Source: Neodontobutis hainanensis (taxonomy: Eukaryota; Chordata; Actinopteri; Gobiiformes; Odontobutidae). From it: DNA of 64,000 bases. The stretch lies in NCBI GenBank assembly GCA_024349245.1, contig JALDNG010000040.1, positions 558,001 to 622,000 of the forward strand, in the 5' to 3' direction. Under the pieces are notes generated by a model, which worked only from the letters and a program-made list of their open reading frames with translations, was not told where the DNA came from and made no database searches. Shown here piece by piece: positions 48,031 through 58,484 of this stretch. The first letter of the stretch is position 1. Each line of letters begins with the position of its first letter. Made by a program: the position numbers and the translations under genes.

Positions 48031-49343
48031 GATAAGTTCAAAAACGCTATTTAAATGTTTGAATAGACTTGCTCTGTGTAATTTTGTAAACAGACGAGAG
48101 CAGGTGTGTATGTTTGTGTGTCCAAGTTTATACGTGACCTTTAATGTATCCCCCGACTGACACTTTAAAAGTCTGACCCCTTTATCTTCATCAAAACATC
48201 CTCTACTCTTGGCATCCATCCTTCCCTCTTTCCATTAACTGTATCCATCATTTGTCAGTTCATCCATCCATGTCTTAGTTGCAGCACTTGGATTTGTCAT
48301 TGCGTTTGGCCTCTGGTATTTTGGCTCAGTTTACTGGCCGTATCACGAGAGGCTGCGCTGACCAGATGCTGCCCGACTGTGATGGCTCTCGTCTGAGCCG
48401 TTAGCTCACCAGATGGACCTTTTACCTCAGGACCCAAGTGGTCTCTCCTCAGCTCTGGCAGAGTCTGGACTGGAAACACATCAGTCCACGAGAGCTGGAC
48501 ATTGTTTTTGCCGCGTCCGTCGGCCATGACACTTCCCAGGAGGTTTTAGGAGTCAGTACAAGCGGCTATTGAGATAGTTTTATATGTCCCCCAATTCTAT
48601 TTTTTAGTTTATTGTTGAAAGAGACGGTCTATACTGTAGAGCCTCAGCCTGAGCAGTTGTCTTTTTATTTGGCCATTGCACAGAAAACAATATATCCTAT
48701 AATAGTGTATAATCTTAACAATCCACTTAAAATAAAGGCAAGTAAAGGGCACTTAAAAACATAGATCTTGTTTGTGTGTTTTTCCTTGGTCTGAGTGTAA
48801 TACGTGGTGTGGAACAGATTTTTGAGTGCAATGGGAAAAGGTCAAGTAGACCACCTGTGATTTTTAAACTGTAGATTATTTATGTAACCAAACACAAAGG
48901 AAGGGACTGAAACCTTTTAGCAAGGCATGAGTCAGACGTCACACTGAGTGTCTTTGAACCAAACGCTCGAGGGCCCAGACGACCAATCAACACTCAAGCA
49001 CGCATCTCCAAACTCAAAACGCAAGACATTTAAGAGTGAGAAGTCAGAAAAAGGTCAGTGAGGGAAAAAAAAAAAAGCAATGCATACTATTGTCTGCCTG
49101 CAGGTAGTGTTATAGTACTTCAAAACAGTGTAATGAATTTATTTATTTATCAAAAGCACTGTAACATCTTTGAATTTGTGGACAGTTTCACAAAAGTGTC
49201 TTAGATTGGTCTGTGTGCTCTACTTCTAATGTGGATCTTAGTGTGTTCCTGACAACAAGACTAAATTTAAGCTCTATTGCACCAACAAGGTTTGAAGTTT
49301 TAACACCTGCACCTTTTGGTCTGGACTTTTGGACTTTCTTTTG

Positions 49344-49978
49344 TACGGTGGCCGAGACAGCTCAACACGCTGCAAATGAAGAAAGCACCAGCAAATAAAG
49401 AAAACATCTTCATCAGTTTGACAACACGCGCGCTGCAAAAGTTCACAACACATGCAAATACAAAAACGCACTGCAAATTCAAAAACGCGCTGCAAATCCT
49501 CACAACACATACAAATACAAAAACTCGCTGCAAATAACACAGACCACAACGGAAATGTTTTAAGGGGACTCATTTGAGTGACGAACAATATATTTAGGCC
49601 AACAATATTCAAACGACTAAGAAATTATACGATCATGATCTAAAAGTAAAAAAAAATACTCACCTTTCAGGTCAGTGACAACAACACTGACAACAACACG
49701 ACAGGCGAGCAAACAATAAGCAGGTCCCATTAGGGGTTCGTCACTCAAAGGAGTCCCCTTAAAACATTTCCGTTGTGGTCTGTGTAATTTGCAGCGCGTT
49801 TTTGAATTTGCAGCGCGTTTCGGTATTTGTATGTGTTGTGAGGATTTGCAGCGCGTTTTTGTATTTGTATGTGTTGTGAACTTTTGCAGCGCGCGTGTTG
49901 TCAAACTGATGAAGATGTTTTCTTTATTTGCTGGTGCTTTCTTCATTTGCAGCGTGTTGAGCTGTCTTGGCCACCGTA
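49344..49978. mobile_element. Foldback element with 243-bp inverted arms
   Basis: Arms 49344-49586 and 49736-49978 are equal in length and near-identical in inverse orientation, around a 149-base loop. Ends are TACGGTGGCC, flanked by the 6-base direct repeat CTTTTG (49338-49343 and 49979-49984). Each arm contains tandem modules beginning GCGCTGCAAA, of 38 bases (two) and 19 bases (one), but in different order in the two arms. No protein is encoded; open frames in the arms are by-products of the module. A non-autonomous DNA transposon is most likely; the superfamily is not assignable from a 6-base duplication (Dada-type elements are one possibility). Confidence 0.85.
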
Positions 49979-50184
49979 CTTTTGAACCAATAATTGTAAA
50001 AATATGGATGTCTTCCACCCATTGCTCCCCTATTCACTGATATTGTCATTACCACAGGGCAATAAAATGGTGGCATCCGGGCTTTTCGGGTTTTACTACA
50101 TAGTAAAACAATAATTTTCAGATAAACAGCATAAACGGACATATTAATTAAAAATTCACTTTACCCCCAGAGTTGTCACGTAGT

Positions 50185-50345
50185 AAAAACTTAGCTCTAG
50201 AGACCAGAGCCATCTTTTTTACCAAGCTGTAAACAGGATTTTTACACTTGTAAAGCCGCCATTGGGTTTCTCCTTATATTTCTGCTTTTGGAGCCTGCCC
50301 TCTGGTGGACGGAGGTATATTGCTGTATGGTGGCGCCCTTACTCG
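50185..50345 (+). repeat. Fish MITE-like fragment
   Basis: CTAGAGACCAGAGCCATC, AAGCTGTAAACAGG and CTTTTGGAGCCTGCCCTCTG then GTGGAC occur in the order seen in a common fish interspersed repeat. Ends not resolved. Confidence 0.35.
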
Positions 50346-51440
50346 AGGACCTTTTAAGGGGTTCCATGAGAGAGGCTTGGTTTAAACCAAATCCTTAGCT
50401 CCAGTGAGAGTGAAAGTATGTCAGACAAAAGATCAGATTTTGCACCAGATGCAGACAAAACGCCAACGAAGGAGGGATAGGGACAAAATGGTTATTGGTC
50501 AGGTTTAAAAAAAATCATAAAACCTATAGATGAGGTTGTTTTACATTTTGTATGCCTCCTGTGAAGCCGACCATTTCTTAATAACTCTAAGCCTTACTCC
50601 AGTCTGATTATTGTATTTCTCTGATAAAAGTGTAAAATAAGCGGCTGATAAGACAAACACACACCCTGTTGTCATGACAACAGTGCACACAAGTCCACAA
50701 TGTCACAAAACCAAAGAAATACTGAGTTGCAGACCTTGGTGAGCTGCCTTTTTAAAAATCTTGATTATAAGCAATATGTTACATTTTTATTCTGAGTTTG
50801 TATTCTGCTCTTGAGTCATACCCTGAGACAGCCGAGCCCAGTGACATACTGTACTGCGCCGCAGGCTCTACTCCAGTCACATCCTGTTGAGACGAGGAGC
50901 GTGATTCGTCGTGTGTAGCCCCCCCGTCGTGAGTGATGCGTCTGAAGGAGTTTCCCGCTGAGCGCTACAGTGGTGCTCTGTCGCCCGGCCCAGATACAGC
51001 GAGAAACCCCTCAATGTGTTTGTGGATGTGTGTGCGACAGGCTGACAGAAGCAGCTAGAGGACTTATTGTGAGGAGCCGCACTGATACTGACACATGGGC
51101 AACAACAGCAACACTGACAAAAGGCCAGGAAATCACGCAGGAAGAGAAATGTATGTGTTCGGAAAGCCATGCGTAATAACATCTCTGAAATAGGATTCCT
51201 GTGGCACTGTTGGATTATGCGCTGTTGGTCAGCTACAAGTCGACTTTTTATAATTATACAGACCAGTTCATTGTGTATGAAATATGTAGCATTTTTACAG
51301 CGGGCGTAAAGTGCAAACAAAACAACAAAAACAAAAACTAAATATCAAATCAGAAAAAAAAAAAACGAAAACACAATGACAGAATTCTTACTGCTGATTG
51401 GATGATAAATTTTGTCAATTTAGTCTCAAAAGAACAAAAT

Positions 51441-51758
51441 AATGCTCCTGCCTCGCAGCAAAAAGGTTGTGAGTTCAAACTCCAACCGACTCGATTATCC
51501 TCAACCAAACCTGGCCTTCCATTGAGGAGTCTGCATGTCCTCCCTGTGTTACCATCGGTTCTCTCCGGGTACTCCGGTTTCCTCCCACTCAACAAACACA
51601 TGCATGTACTGTATAATACTAACAATACATACTACTTATATACTTTACTTTATACTCTTTTATAGGGCAACTGGCATCTAAATCTGAAGTTTTCGTTGTA
51701 AATATGTGAGTAAATGAGACTTGGTTCTTAATGGGCGAATACATGAATAAATAAAGGT
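51441..51758 (+). mobile_element. V-SINE copy (tRNA-derived)
   Basis: A degraded tRNA part with GCCTCGCAGCAAAAAGGT and B-box-like GAGTTCAAACTCC is followed by the V-SINE central domain (GGAGTCTGCATGTCCTCCC, CTCCGGGTACTCCGGTTTCC, TCCCAC). The tail drifts into an A-rich end near 51740-51758. This central domain is shared by fish DANA/mermaid-type SINEs. Confidence 0.7.
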
Positions 51759-53423
51759 AAAATTTTACAGATGCTGCATCAAACAGCATAAATATGAAAA
51801 AGTTTTACAAACCCTTTCTCTTTAAATTAATGCTAATCCTGAGCTTGAACATAGATCTGATATAACCAAATCCCACAGTGTTAATAGGTGTTTCTGTTGC
51901 CAATCTGCAGCAGTCATTAAGCCGTACTTTATTGATTTAAGGCCACTCAGAAGGTGTAGTGGAAGATGTTTATGTTTTAATCTAAACTTTAGAGATTATC
52001 AGATGGAGAGAAAGAATAGCGTAATTGTGGGCTCGACTTTTCATCAGTGAGCTGTTTGACGATGCTGTTGACGTGCGTTAGGTGACGGGCGCCGCGGCGG
52101 GACAGGCGGCTGTCACTGTGAGCAGCTGTGGGTTAGGACCCCGCTGTGGCGCACCTGTCAGCCCTTGTTACTGTTAACATGGTCGACTGAAGCCCCACAA
52201 CGGCTTAGGGATAAAAAAAAAAAAAAAAAGCACACTTTTTTATTCAAGGAATGAACAGCTTTGACGCATTTCTGCTTCAAATTCAAAGTCAAGTGTCGGC
52301 TGATGTTAATGTGTGTCACTGGATTGGACAAACTTACTCTGTCCCGTCCCAAAACACACACACAAAAAAAAAACTGTTGTGACATCCCATTACGGGCCAC
52401 ACTCTCTCCCTTCACAACTCATTATCTCAGTGTGTTCCTGGAAGTGTGGTCTCTTGGAGATAGACCTCTGTACTTTGTCATTAATTTTATTTTTACACAT
52501 GTCGACACAAGGTTAGAAGGTAATTCTTTGTGCCTTCCGTACAATTCATCACAGGCCTTTTATGTATAGAATTAGCTATTAGGGCAGCTTGGGAGACTAA
52601 ATAAGGAAACTAAATTATGACACAATTACTCCACAATTCAACACACTAATTAAACACAGCAGAGCAATAATAAAGACACACTATAGGTCAAAAACTATAT
52701 ATAGGGACAAAGCCACAGCGTCCACTATTTTCTGATGTTAACCAAACATAAACCTCTTCCAGTAAAACAAAATAAAAAATATGGCATGTTCATTTTGCTG
52801 GCACTAAAAGAAAATGCTCTCAAGTAATGAAAGAAAATTAAAGAAAGAAAAGAAAAAATATTTAATTAGATCTAAAATGTTAGCAAATATGACATAAAAA
52901 AGTGATGATTAAAGTGTGTACAAAAGAAGTTTGTCTTTTGTTATTCCCCTCGCTCTAATCTAAAAAATGCTCAAAAAGGTGAACATTTTATTTATATAAA
53001 AAAAGTGTGCCTTATTCAAAGAGATTATTGTGTTTTATGCATGTTATGTTCTGGCACCAGCCACAAGGGGGCATTAGAGAGCAAGTTAGACCTCTATTCA
53101 CCTTTATATACTGTCTATTGTTGTGGAAAGGCAGTAGGTTGGTAAAGAGCACCTACTTGTGGCGCTTCATGTTCTTCTTAGTTCATCATAAGGACTCTGG
53201 CGTGTAGCCATCGTTCGGCAGCACAAGTTGTGCGTTATTGAAAAGAAGTACGTTTTTTGTATATGAAAATGCATGAACACTTGACCAGTCCACAGATATT
53301 GTTCTACAAATGTCTAGATGTGCTATTCAGGTTGTTAATTGTTATATGTATAGTTTTAACCCTTAATAAGAGAGTTAGCTACATGCTAACTCTCCATCTT
53401 TCCGCTGATGTTTCCCTGGTGTT

Positions 53424-54558
53424 TTGGTGCCCTATGTTTGTCTGTTTTTGTGTGTAAATTGTGTGTCCATGTGCTCTTACACACAGGAAGAGCTCTTAAA
53501 CATCAGAACTACCACTCCTGATTTTCTGTCTCTAGTTTTTTTAATTTCTGCTGCAGATTTAGATATTTTTTTGACCAAAAGAGTGAGACGCCGCAGACGA
53601 GGGAAACGAGCGGTGGCTTTGGTACGCTTACAAAGACACAGCGTGCGAACAGCCTTACCTGCAATTTTCTTCTCTAACGTTCACAACTGTCAGCAACACC
53701 TTTCGCGCCGTGGCCCGCGCTGCCCTGGGCTCTTCAGATCACGCCATGGTTCACCTGATCCCCACAAACAGACAGAGGCTTAAGCTCTCCAAACCTGTAG
53801 TGACGACTACTAAGATGTGGACCAGCAAGGCAGTGGAGGAGCTACGCACGTGTTTGGACACTACTGACTGGGAGGTGTTTAGAGCTGCCACAGATAGTTT
53901 GGATAAGTACACAGACACTGTAATATCATACATTCAATAGTGTGAGGACAGCATTATACCTACACAAATCAAAGACTGTGACTTGACTTTCAATAATGAC
54001 GAACCCTGGTTCACACCCAAACTGAGAAAGCTAAGGCAGCAAAAAGAAGCAGCCCATAGAGTTGGAGATTGGGGCAAGTCAGGGATTTAGCAGGGAGGTG
54101 TCAAGAGCTAGATCTAAATACAATACTCGTCTGGAGCAGCACTTCTCTGTTAACAACTCTGCTTCTGTGTGGAGGGGGCTCCAGCTTCTTACAAACTACA
54201 GGCCTTAGAGCCCCTCGCACTGCTGACGATGGGAAACTGGCTGATCAACTGAACTCACATTATGCACAGTTCTAAACTTCACACCCCTCCCCCACCCCTA
54301 TCACTACATTGGACACTTCAGCCAGCCCCAACCTGGTCACCCACTCCTCCCCCACTGCCCTTTCAGTTCTGGAACAGGACGTGCGAAAGCAGATCAGGAG
54401 ACAAAACACCCGCAGAGCACCCGGTCCAGATGGTGTCTTCCCCAGTGCGACTCTTGCCTGAGTCACTTCCCTCGGGCAGGAGGCTACGGTCTATTCGGAC
54501 CAGAACCTCCCGCCATAAGAACAGCTTCTTTCCCTCTGCCATTGGACTCACTTCATAA
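53424..54558 (+). pseudogene. LINE ORF remnant with frameshifts and two large deletions
   Basis: Pieces lie in at least three frames: 53424-53783, 53710-53940 and 54262-54558. The first ends the N-terminal basic region and passes out of frame at the endonuclease deletion; the second carries the endonuclease tail and stops at TAG 53938-53940; the third restores the C-terminal segment ending at TAA 54556-54558. Neither endonuclease catalytic motifs nor the RT Y/F-A-D-D box remain, so it cannot encode active enzyme. Confidence 0.7.
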
Positions 54559-55225
54559 CACTTGTCACTTTAACACTTTATAACACTTGTCACTTTAACA
54601 CTTCATAACACTTGTCACTTTAACACTTTATAACACTTGTCACTTTAACACTTCATAACACTTGTCACTTTAACACTTCATAACACTTGTCACTTTAACA
54701 CTTCATAACACTTGTCACTTTAACACTTCATAACACTTGTCACTTTAACACTTTATAACACATGCCACTTTAACACTTCATTACACATGTCATTTTAACA
54801 TTTTATAACACATGCCACTTTAACACTTCATTACACTTGTCACTTTAACACTTTATAACACTTGTCACTTTAACACTTCATAACACTTGTCACTTTAACA
54901 CTTTATAACACTTGTCACTTTAACACTTCATAACACTTGTCACTTTCACACTTTATAACACTTATTACTTTAACACTTTATAACACATGCCACTTTAACA
55001 CTTCATTACACTTGTCACTTTAACACTTTATAACACTTGTCACTTTAACACTTCATAACACTTGTCACTTTCACACTTTATAACACTTATCACTTTAACA
55101 CTTTATAACACATGTCACTTTAACACTTCATAACACTTGTCACTTTCACACTTTATAACACATGCCACTTTAACACTTCATAACACATGTCACTTTAACA
55201 ATTTATAACACTTGTCACTTTAATA
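54551..55225 (+). repeat. Minisatellite, 27 copies of a 25-base unit
   Basis: The unit is CTTCATAACACTTGTCACTT plus TAACA; 675 bases hold exactly 27 copies with no indel. Variation is by substitution: CTTCAT versus CTTTAT often alternating, CTTGTC versus CATGTC or CATGCC, and TTTAACA versus TTTCACA. The first unit contains the TAA stop of the LINE frame, so the array grew from the end of the LINE coding sequence into its 3' UTR. Confidence 0.95.
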
Positions 55226-55490
55226 AGCACATAATATCAATAACTATACATTGCACTGCAAGTTTTGCACAATATCCAACAAACTGTAAATTGTGTATAT
55301 ATATTCTAGTTTTTAGTATGTATATTTTTATTTATCTTGTATTTTATTTTATATTTTATGCATGTCCTTTATGTTGCACCTTATCGCCGACGCAAGTTCC
55401 TAGTTTGTGAATCTTGTTCACTGACAATGGCAATAAACGTTTTCTGATTCTGATACTGATTCTGATGCTAATGCTAATGCTATTTCCGGT

Positions 55491-55871
55491 GATGTGTTTT
55501 GCCGTGTGCCTTAATTATAAGTTGAGCATGTTCATTGCTTTACTTCTGTAAGTCTGCATATATATTATTTAGTCACTCTATTTTATCCCATTTGTTTAGC
55601 CTTTATCATACTTCTCACAATATGGTAATTATTATAACAAACCTAATTTGTTCTTATTTTCTTTCTTTATAGACCACACACACTCATACACCTACTCACC
55701 CACCTGTTGTTATTCATAGAGGCTGTACCTATGCTGCTATCTGAACTGTATTATCTGCGGCCTGTTCCTGTGTCCTGACCGGCACCCCGGGGCGGATACA
55801 ACTATCTGAGCTAACACCTATACAGTCCTTAAGCCTGAGATAGTACCTCTCAAATATCATTACTCTGTAGC

Positions 55872-55910
<39 letters not shown>

Positions 55911-56483
55911 AAATACATAGAGTAACATTTTTCCTCATGTTTTGAATTCTGAACGTGTTTTTCTTTTGTTCACTTTCTCCCACACAGGACTCCATACTTA
56001 TATTTATATCTGAGCGTGTGTATAAAGGTGTAATCTCCACCTGAACTGACTTTTTAACTCGCACTGGTCTTTTATATAAAGTACTTCTGAATACTTACTG
56101 TATCGTGTGCAGTTACATAACACAGATGCATGAGCCATACAGTACACCTACTCCTGTGACGCTGACAATGAACTTGAATAACAGCAAACATTAAGCTTTT
56201 ACCTTTAAAAACTACCTTAACGCTGCTTTATATTCTCTGCAGTTGTAATTATTTTCTCACAGGCTGTAATTATGCTCCAACCCCCTTTTATTTCCACCAT
56301 TTACAGAGTGTAGGTGTTAAATTGTTATTTGTTTTGTATTATATCAGCTTTTCAGATGAGTCACCAGCTGCCTGTTTTAACCTGGACATGTGGCGTTTCA
56401 TAAATCTATGCCATCTGTCCCACTCTAATGTGTGGAGTCTTTTTTTTGTTTGTTTTTTTACATTACATTGAATAAATTTAATA
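55491..56483. other. Intergenic
   Basis: AT dinucleotide repeat at 55876-55907; otherwise no recognised content. Confidence 0.7.
55876..55907. repeat. (AT)n microsatellite
   Basis: About 16 uninterrupted AT units. Confidence 0.9.
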
Positions 56484-56491
56484 GGGCCATT

Positions 56492-56941
56492 TAGGGTGAC
56501 CAGATGTCCCGAATAAAACCTGTCTGCGGAGGTTGAGCCGTCCTGCAACCATCATCCGCCGCAGCCGGCTGCTCATTGGCTGCAGCATTCTAAGTTAAAT
56601 AAATAAAAAAAAAACTTCTGTGAAATATGCTGACATCGGGCCTCCACAACCTAGGTAGGCTGTGTGAATTTACTGTTTATTGTTTACTGTTAAGATTGAT
56701 TGTTCGCGGGCGCCGCAAAAATACTTCAATCACATGATTCACATTACTACACATTAATATCGTTATTTTCGTTTAAGCTTTCGGCTTTACCGAAATGTCT
56801 GATTTACGCTCTGTTACATAAAACAGTCATTGTTTTTTTGTTTTTCTTTTTTTTTTCACAATCACATTTGAGTTCATGATGATTTTAATGTTGTTTTTGT
56901 GTCAGACTAAAGACAAATGTTGATCTCATATGGTCACCCTA
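56492..56941. mobile_element. hAT-type MITE with 8-bp target duplication
   Basis: Left end TAGGGTGACCAGATG and right end CATATGGTCACCCTA are inverted repeats (one mismatch), and GGGCCATT is directly repeated at 56484-56491 and 56942-56949. An 8-bp duplication is the hAT hallmark. 450 bases, no transposase. The interior includes a GCGGGCGCCGC patch. Confidence 0.85.
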
Positions 56942-56984
56942 GGGCCATTGCTTCAAAATACCACCCATTGTGTTTGATGCGCTT

Positions 56985-57141
56985 AATAATAAAACGTTTT
57001 TTTTACAGACTTTGTTCATAGACAACAGCATGTCCCTACAGGTACTCACAGGCTGTAGAAAGGTAGGGGTCTTGGATATGGAATTGTAATCTTTAATTTC
57101 ACCAACTGATGGCGCCAAACAATTACACACTGCACCTTTAA
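56985..57141 (-). repeat. Short dispersed element, copy 6 (longest)
   Basis: On the minus strand it starts TTAAAGGTGCAGTGTGTAAT, passes GGCGCCATCAGTTGG and ends in ACATGCTGTTGTCTATGAAC. The TTAAAGGTGCAGTGTGTAA start is a familiar fish MITE end. Confidence 0.65.
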
Positions 57142-58484
57142 AGTTTCATCCAATGGAACAAAAAGACACTGATTCCTCCAACAATGAAACTTTAAACCAT
57201 TTACTGCACACTTTTGAATCTCTTGTGTGGTGTTCTCAAATTAGTTTAGATTTTTATTTGCACATACACATTAGAAAGAGACCTCTACTCACCTTGAAAA
57301 GCCAAGTTTAACAAATATTAATGTTAGCTATACATTATCAAAAACCAATCTGGTCATTAACAGCTGTTGAAGTTCTGGGAAGTTACCAATTCCAAAGAGA
57401 ACATCCTCTATTTGTCAAAGTACACTGATTAATTGAAGTTTGACAAAATGGAAGAGTAATGTCTCAGTGTCTGGTTTAAAAAACGAGAATATCTGAGGCA
57501 AATGTAAAGAAATACAAATGGCATTTATACAGAGTTGTAATGGTCTTGTATCTTAAAGCCCCACCCTCCAAACCGTGTTTACTGATGGTCCAACCGTAAT
57601 CTTTAGGGAAATGAGCTTTTTTATGAATCAGCTCACTGACTCTGGGCATAACACATTTTTAATGACGGGAAAATGGCACTTTCCTTTGTTTTCACACTCT
57701 TTTCCCCGTCCTCCCCTTTCGCTGCTAATTGTTGCATTTAAAGCTCATTATCTTAAGTCTGTTTAATCACAGAGCTGTGAGGCGTGATGGTTTTGATAGT
57801 GAGCTCCAGCTCTGCTTCACAGCCTCTTCACAAGATCATGTTGGTGCTAATAACTCATAATTCTGATTTTGGGCCAACTATTACAAACTGTAACTCGAGG
57901 CTAGTTTTGTCTGCCAGGAAAGAAAGAGCTTAAGACCAGTAATTATGAACAAAATTTGATTAGAACTGCAAGAAGAAGCTGTCGGTCCCCCATAAAGGGT
58001 GGAATATAACACTGTAAATTCCATCCAATCTCAGTTTTGTCTTTGTCTTTTGGTTTAGACCTGTTTTTTTTTTTTTTCCTTAGTCCTATTTTGATTGTGT
58101 TTTTAATTTTTTTTTATTTTGCTCTTGAGCTCGTCTTGGTTTAGTAGTGTTTGAGCCTTTCATGGCTGGTCCTGATTATATCTTGATTCTGTGTACATAC
58201 TGTATACCAAAACAGAAAAACTAGCCCAATCTTACAAAAGCACTTATTAAACCCGGCGTCACTGTGCTCTTTATCACCATGTCAAAAAATATATAAAAAA
58301 ACGGAGAAACTGGACAGCTGAGAAAAGAGAAGATAAATGAATAGTTAGCAGGTTTGAGGAAACAACAACAGTTTTTTTTTACCTGTAGCCGGTAACTCAG
58401 TGATGCAGCAGTGAACGTTAGCAACATTATGGCTCAACTTTAGCATTAGCATCAACTTTTTGCTTATTATTCAATTTTGTGTGC
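57142..58484. other. Intergenic, no gene recognised
   Basis: AT-rich with poly-T runs near 58065-58085 and 58105-58120; TTTAGACCTG and GGTTTAGTAGTG words around 58060-58150 resemble the degenerate TAGTCCTGGTTTAG repeat seen near the WNK exon. Confidence 0.6.

Larger units (their letters stand above)
45149..49337. other. Intergenic, repeat remnants only
   Basis: Contains a C11 plus CA repeat near 45350-45377, a possible LTR end (46561-46734), two copies of the short dispersed element in opposite orientations, a tRNA-like SINE head (47650-47718) and a fragment near 47737-47800 resembling the common fish 'cttctac...ggggtcacggggagccggagcc' LINE tail. No gene recognised. Confidence 0.6.
49985..53423. 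other. Intergenic with SINE and MITE remnants
   Basis: Holds a MITE-like fragment at 50185-50345, a V-SINE at 51441-51758, an A17 run near 52213-52229 and a short GTATATAAAG motif (minus strand) near 53108-53120. No gene recognised. Confidence 0.6.
53424..55490 (+). mobile_element. Internally deleted L2/CR1-like LINE
   Basis: The 5' coding part (EELLNIRTTTP, RRRRRGKRAVALVRLQ, RTALPAIFFSNV), the endonuclease end and linker (RAALGSSDHAMVHLIPT at about 53712-53763), the segment before the RT (RAPGPDGV at about 54405-54435) and the extreme C-terminus (LPSGRRLRSIRTRTSRHKNS, then FFPSAIGLTS) are present in order. Nearly all of the endonuclease and the whole RT core are missing. A 3' UTR with a 675-base minisatellite, AATAAA near 55431 and a TGATTC-type terminal repeat (about 55445-55470) follow. 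The 5' limit is uncertain. Confidence 0.7.

Noticed and set aside
49274..50040. Cys-rich repeated open frames on both strands (CICMCCE-type units)
   Set aside because: They are translations of the 19/38-bp modules in the foldback arms, mirrored in both arms; no coding signal.
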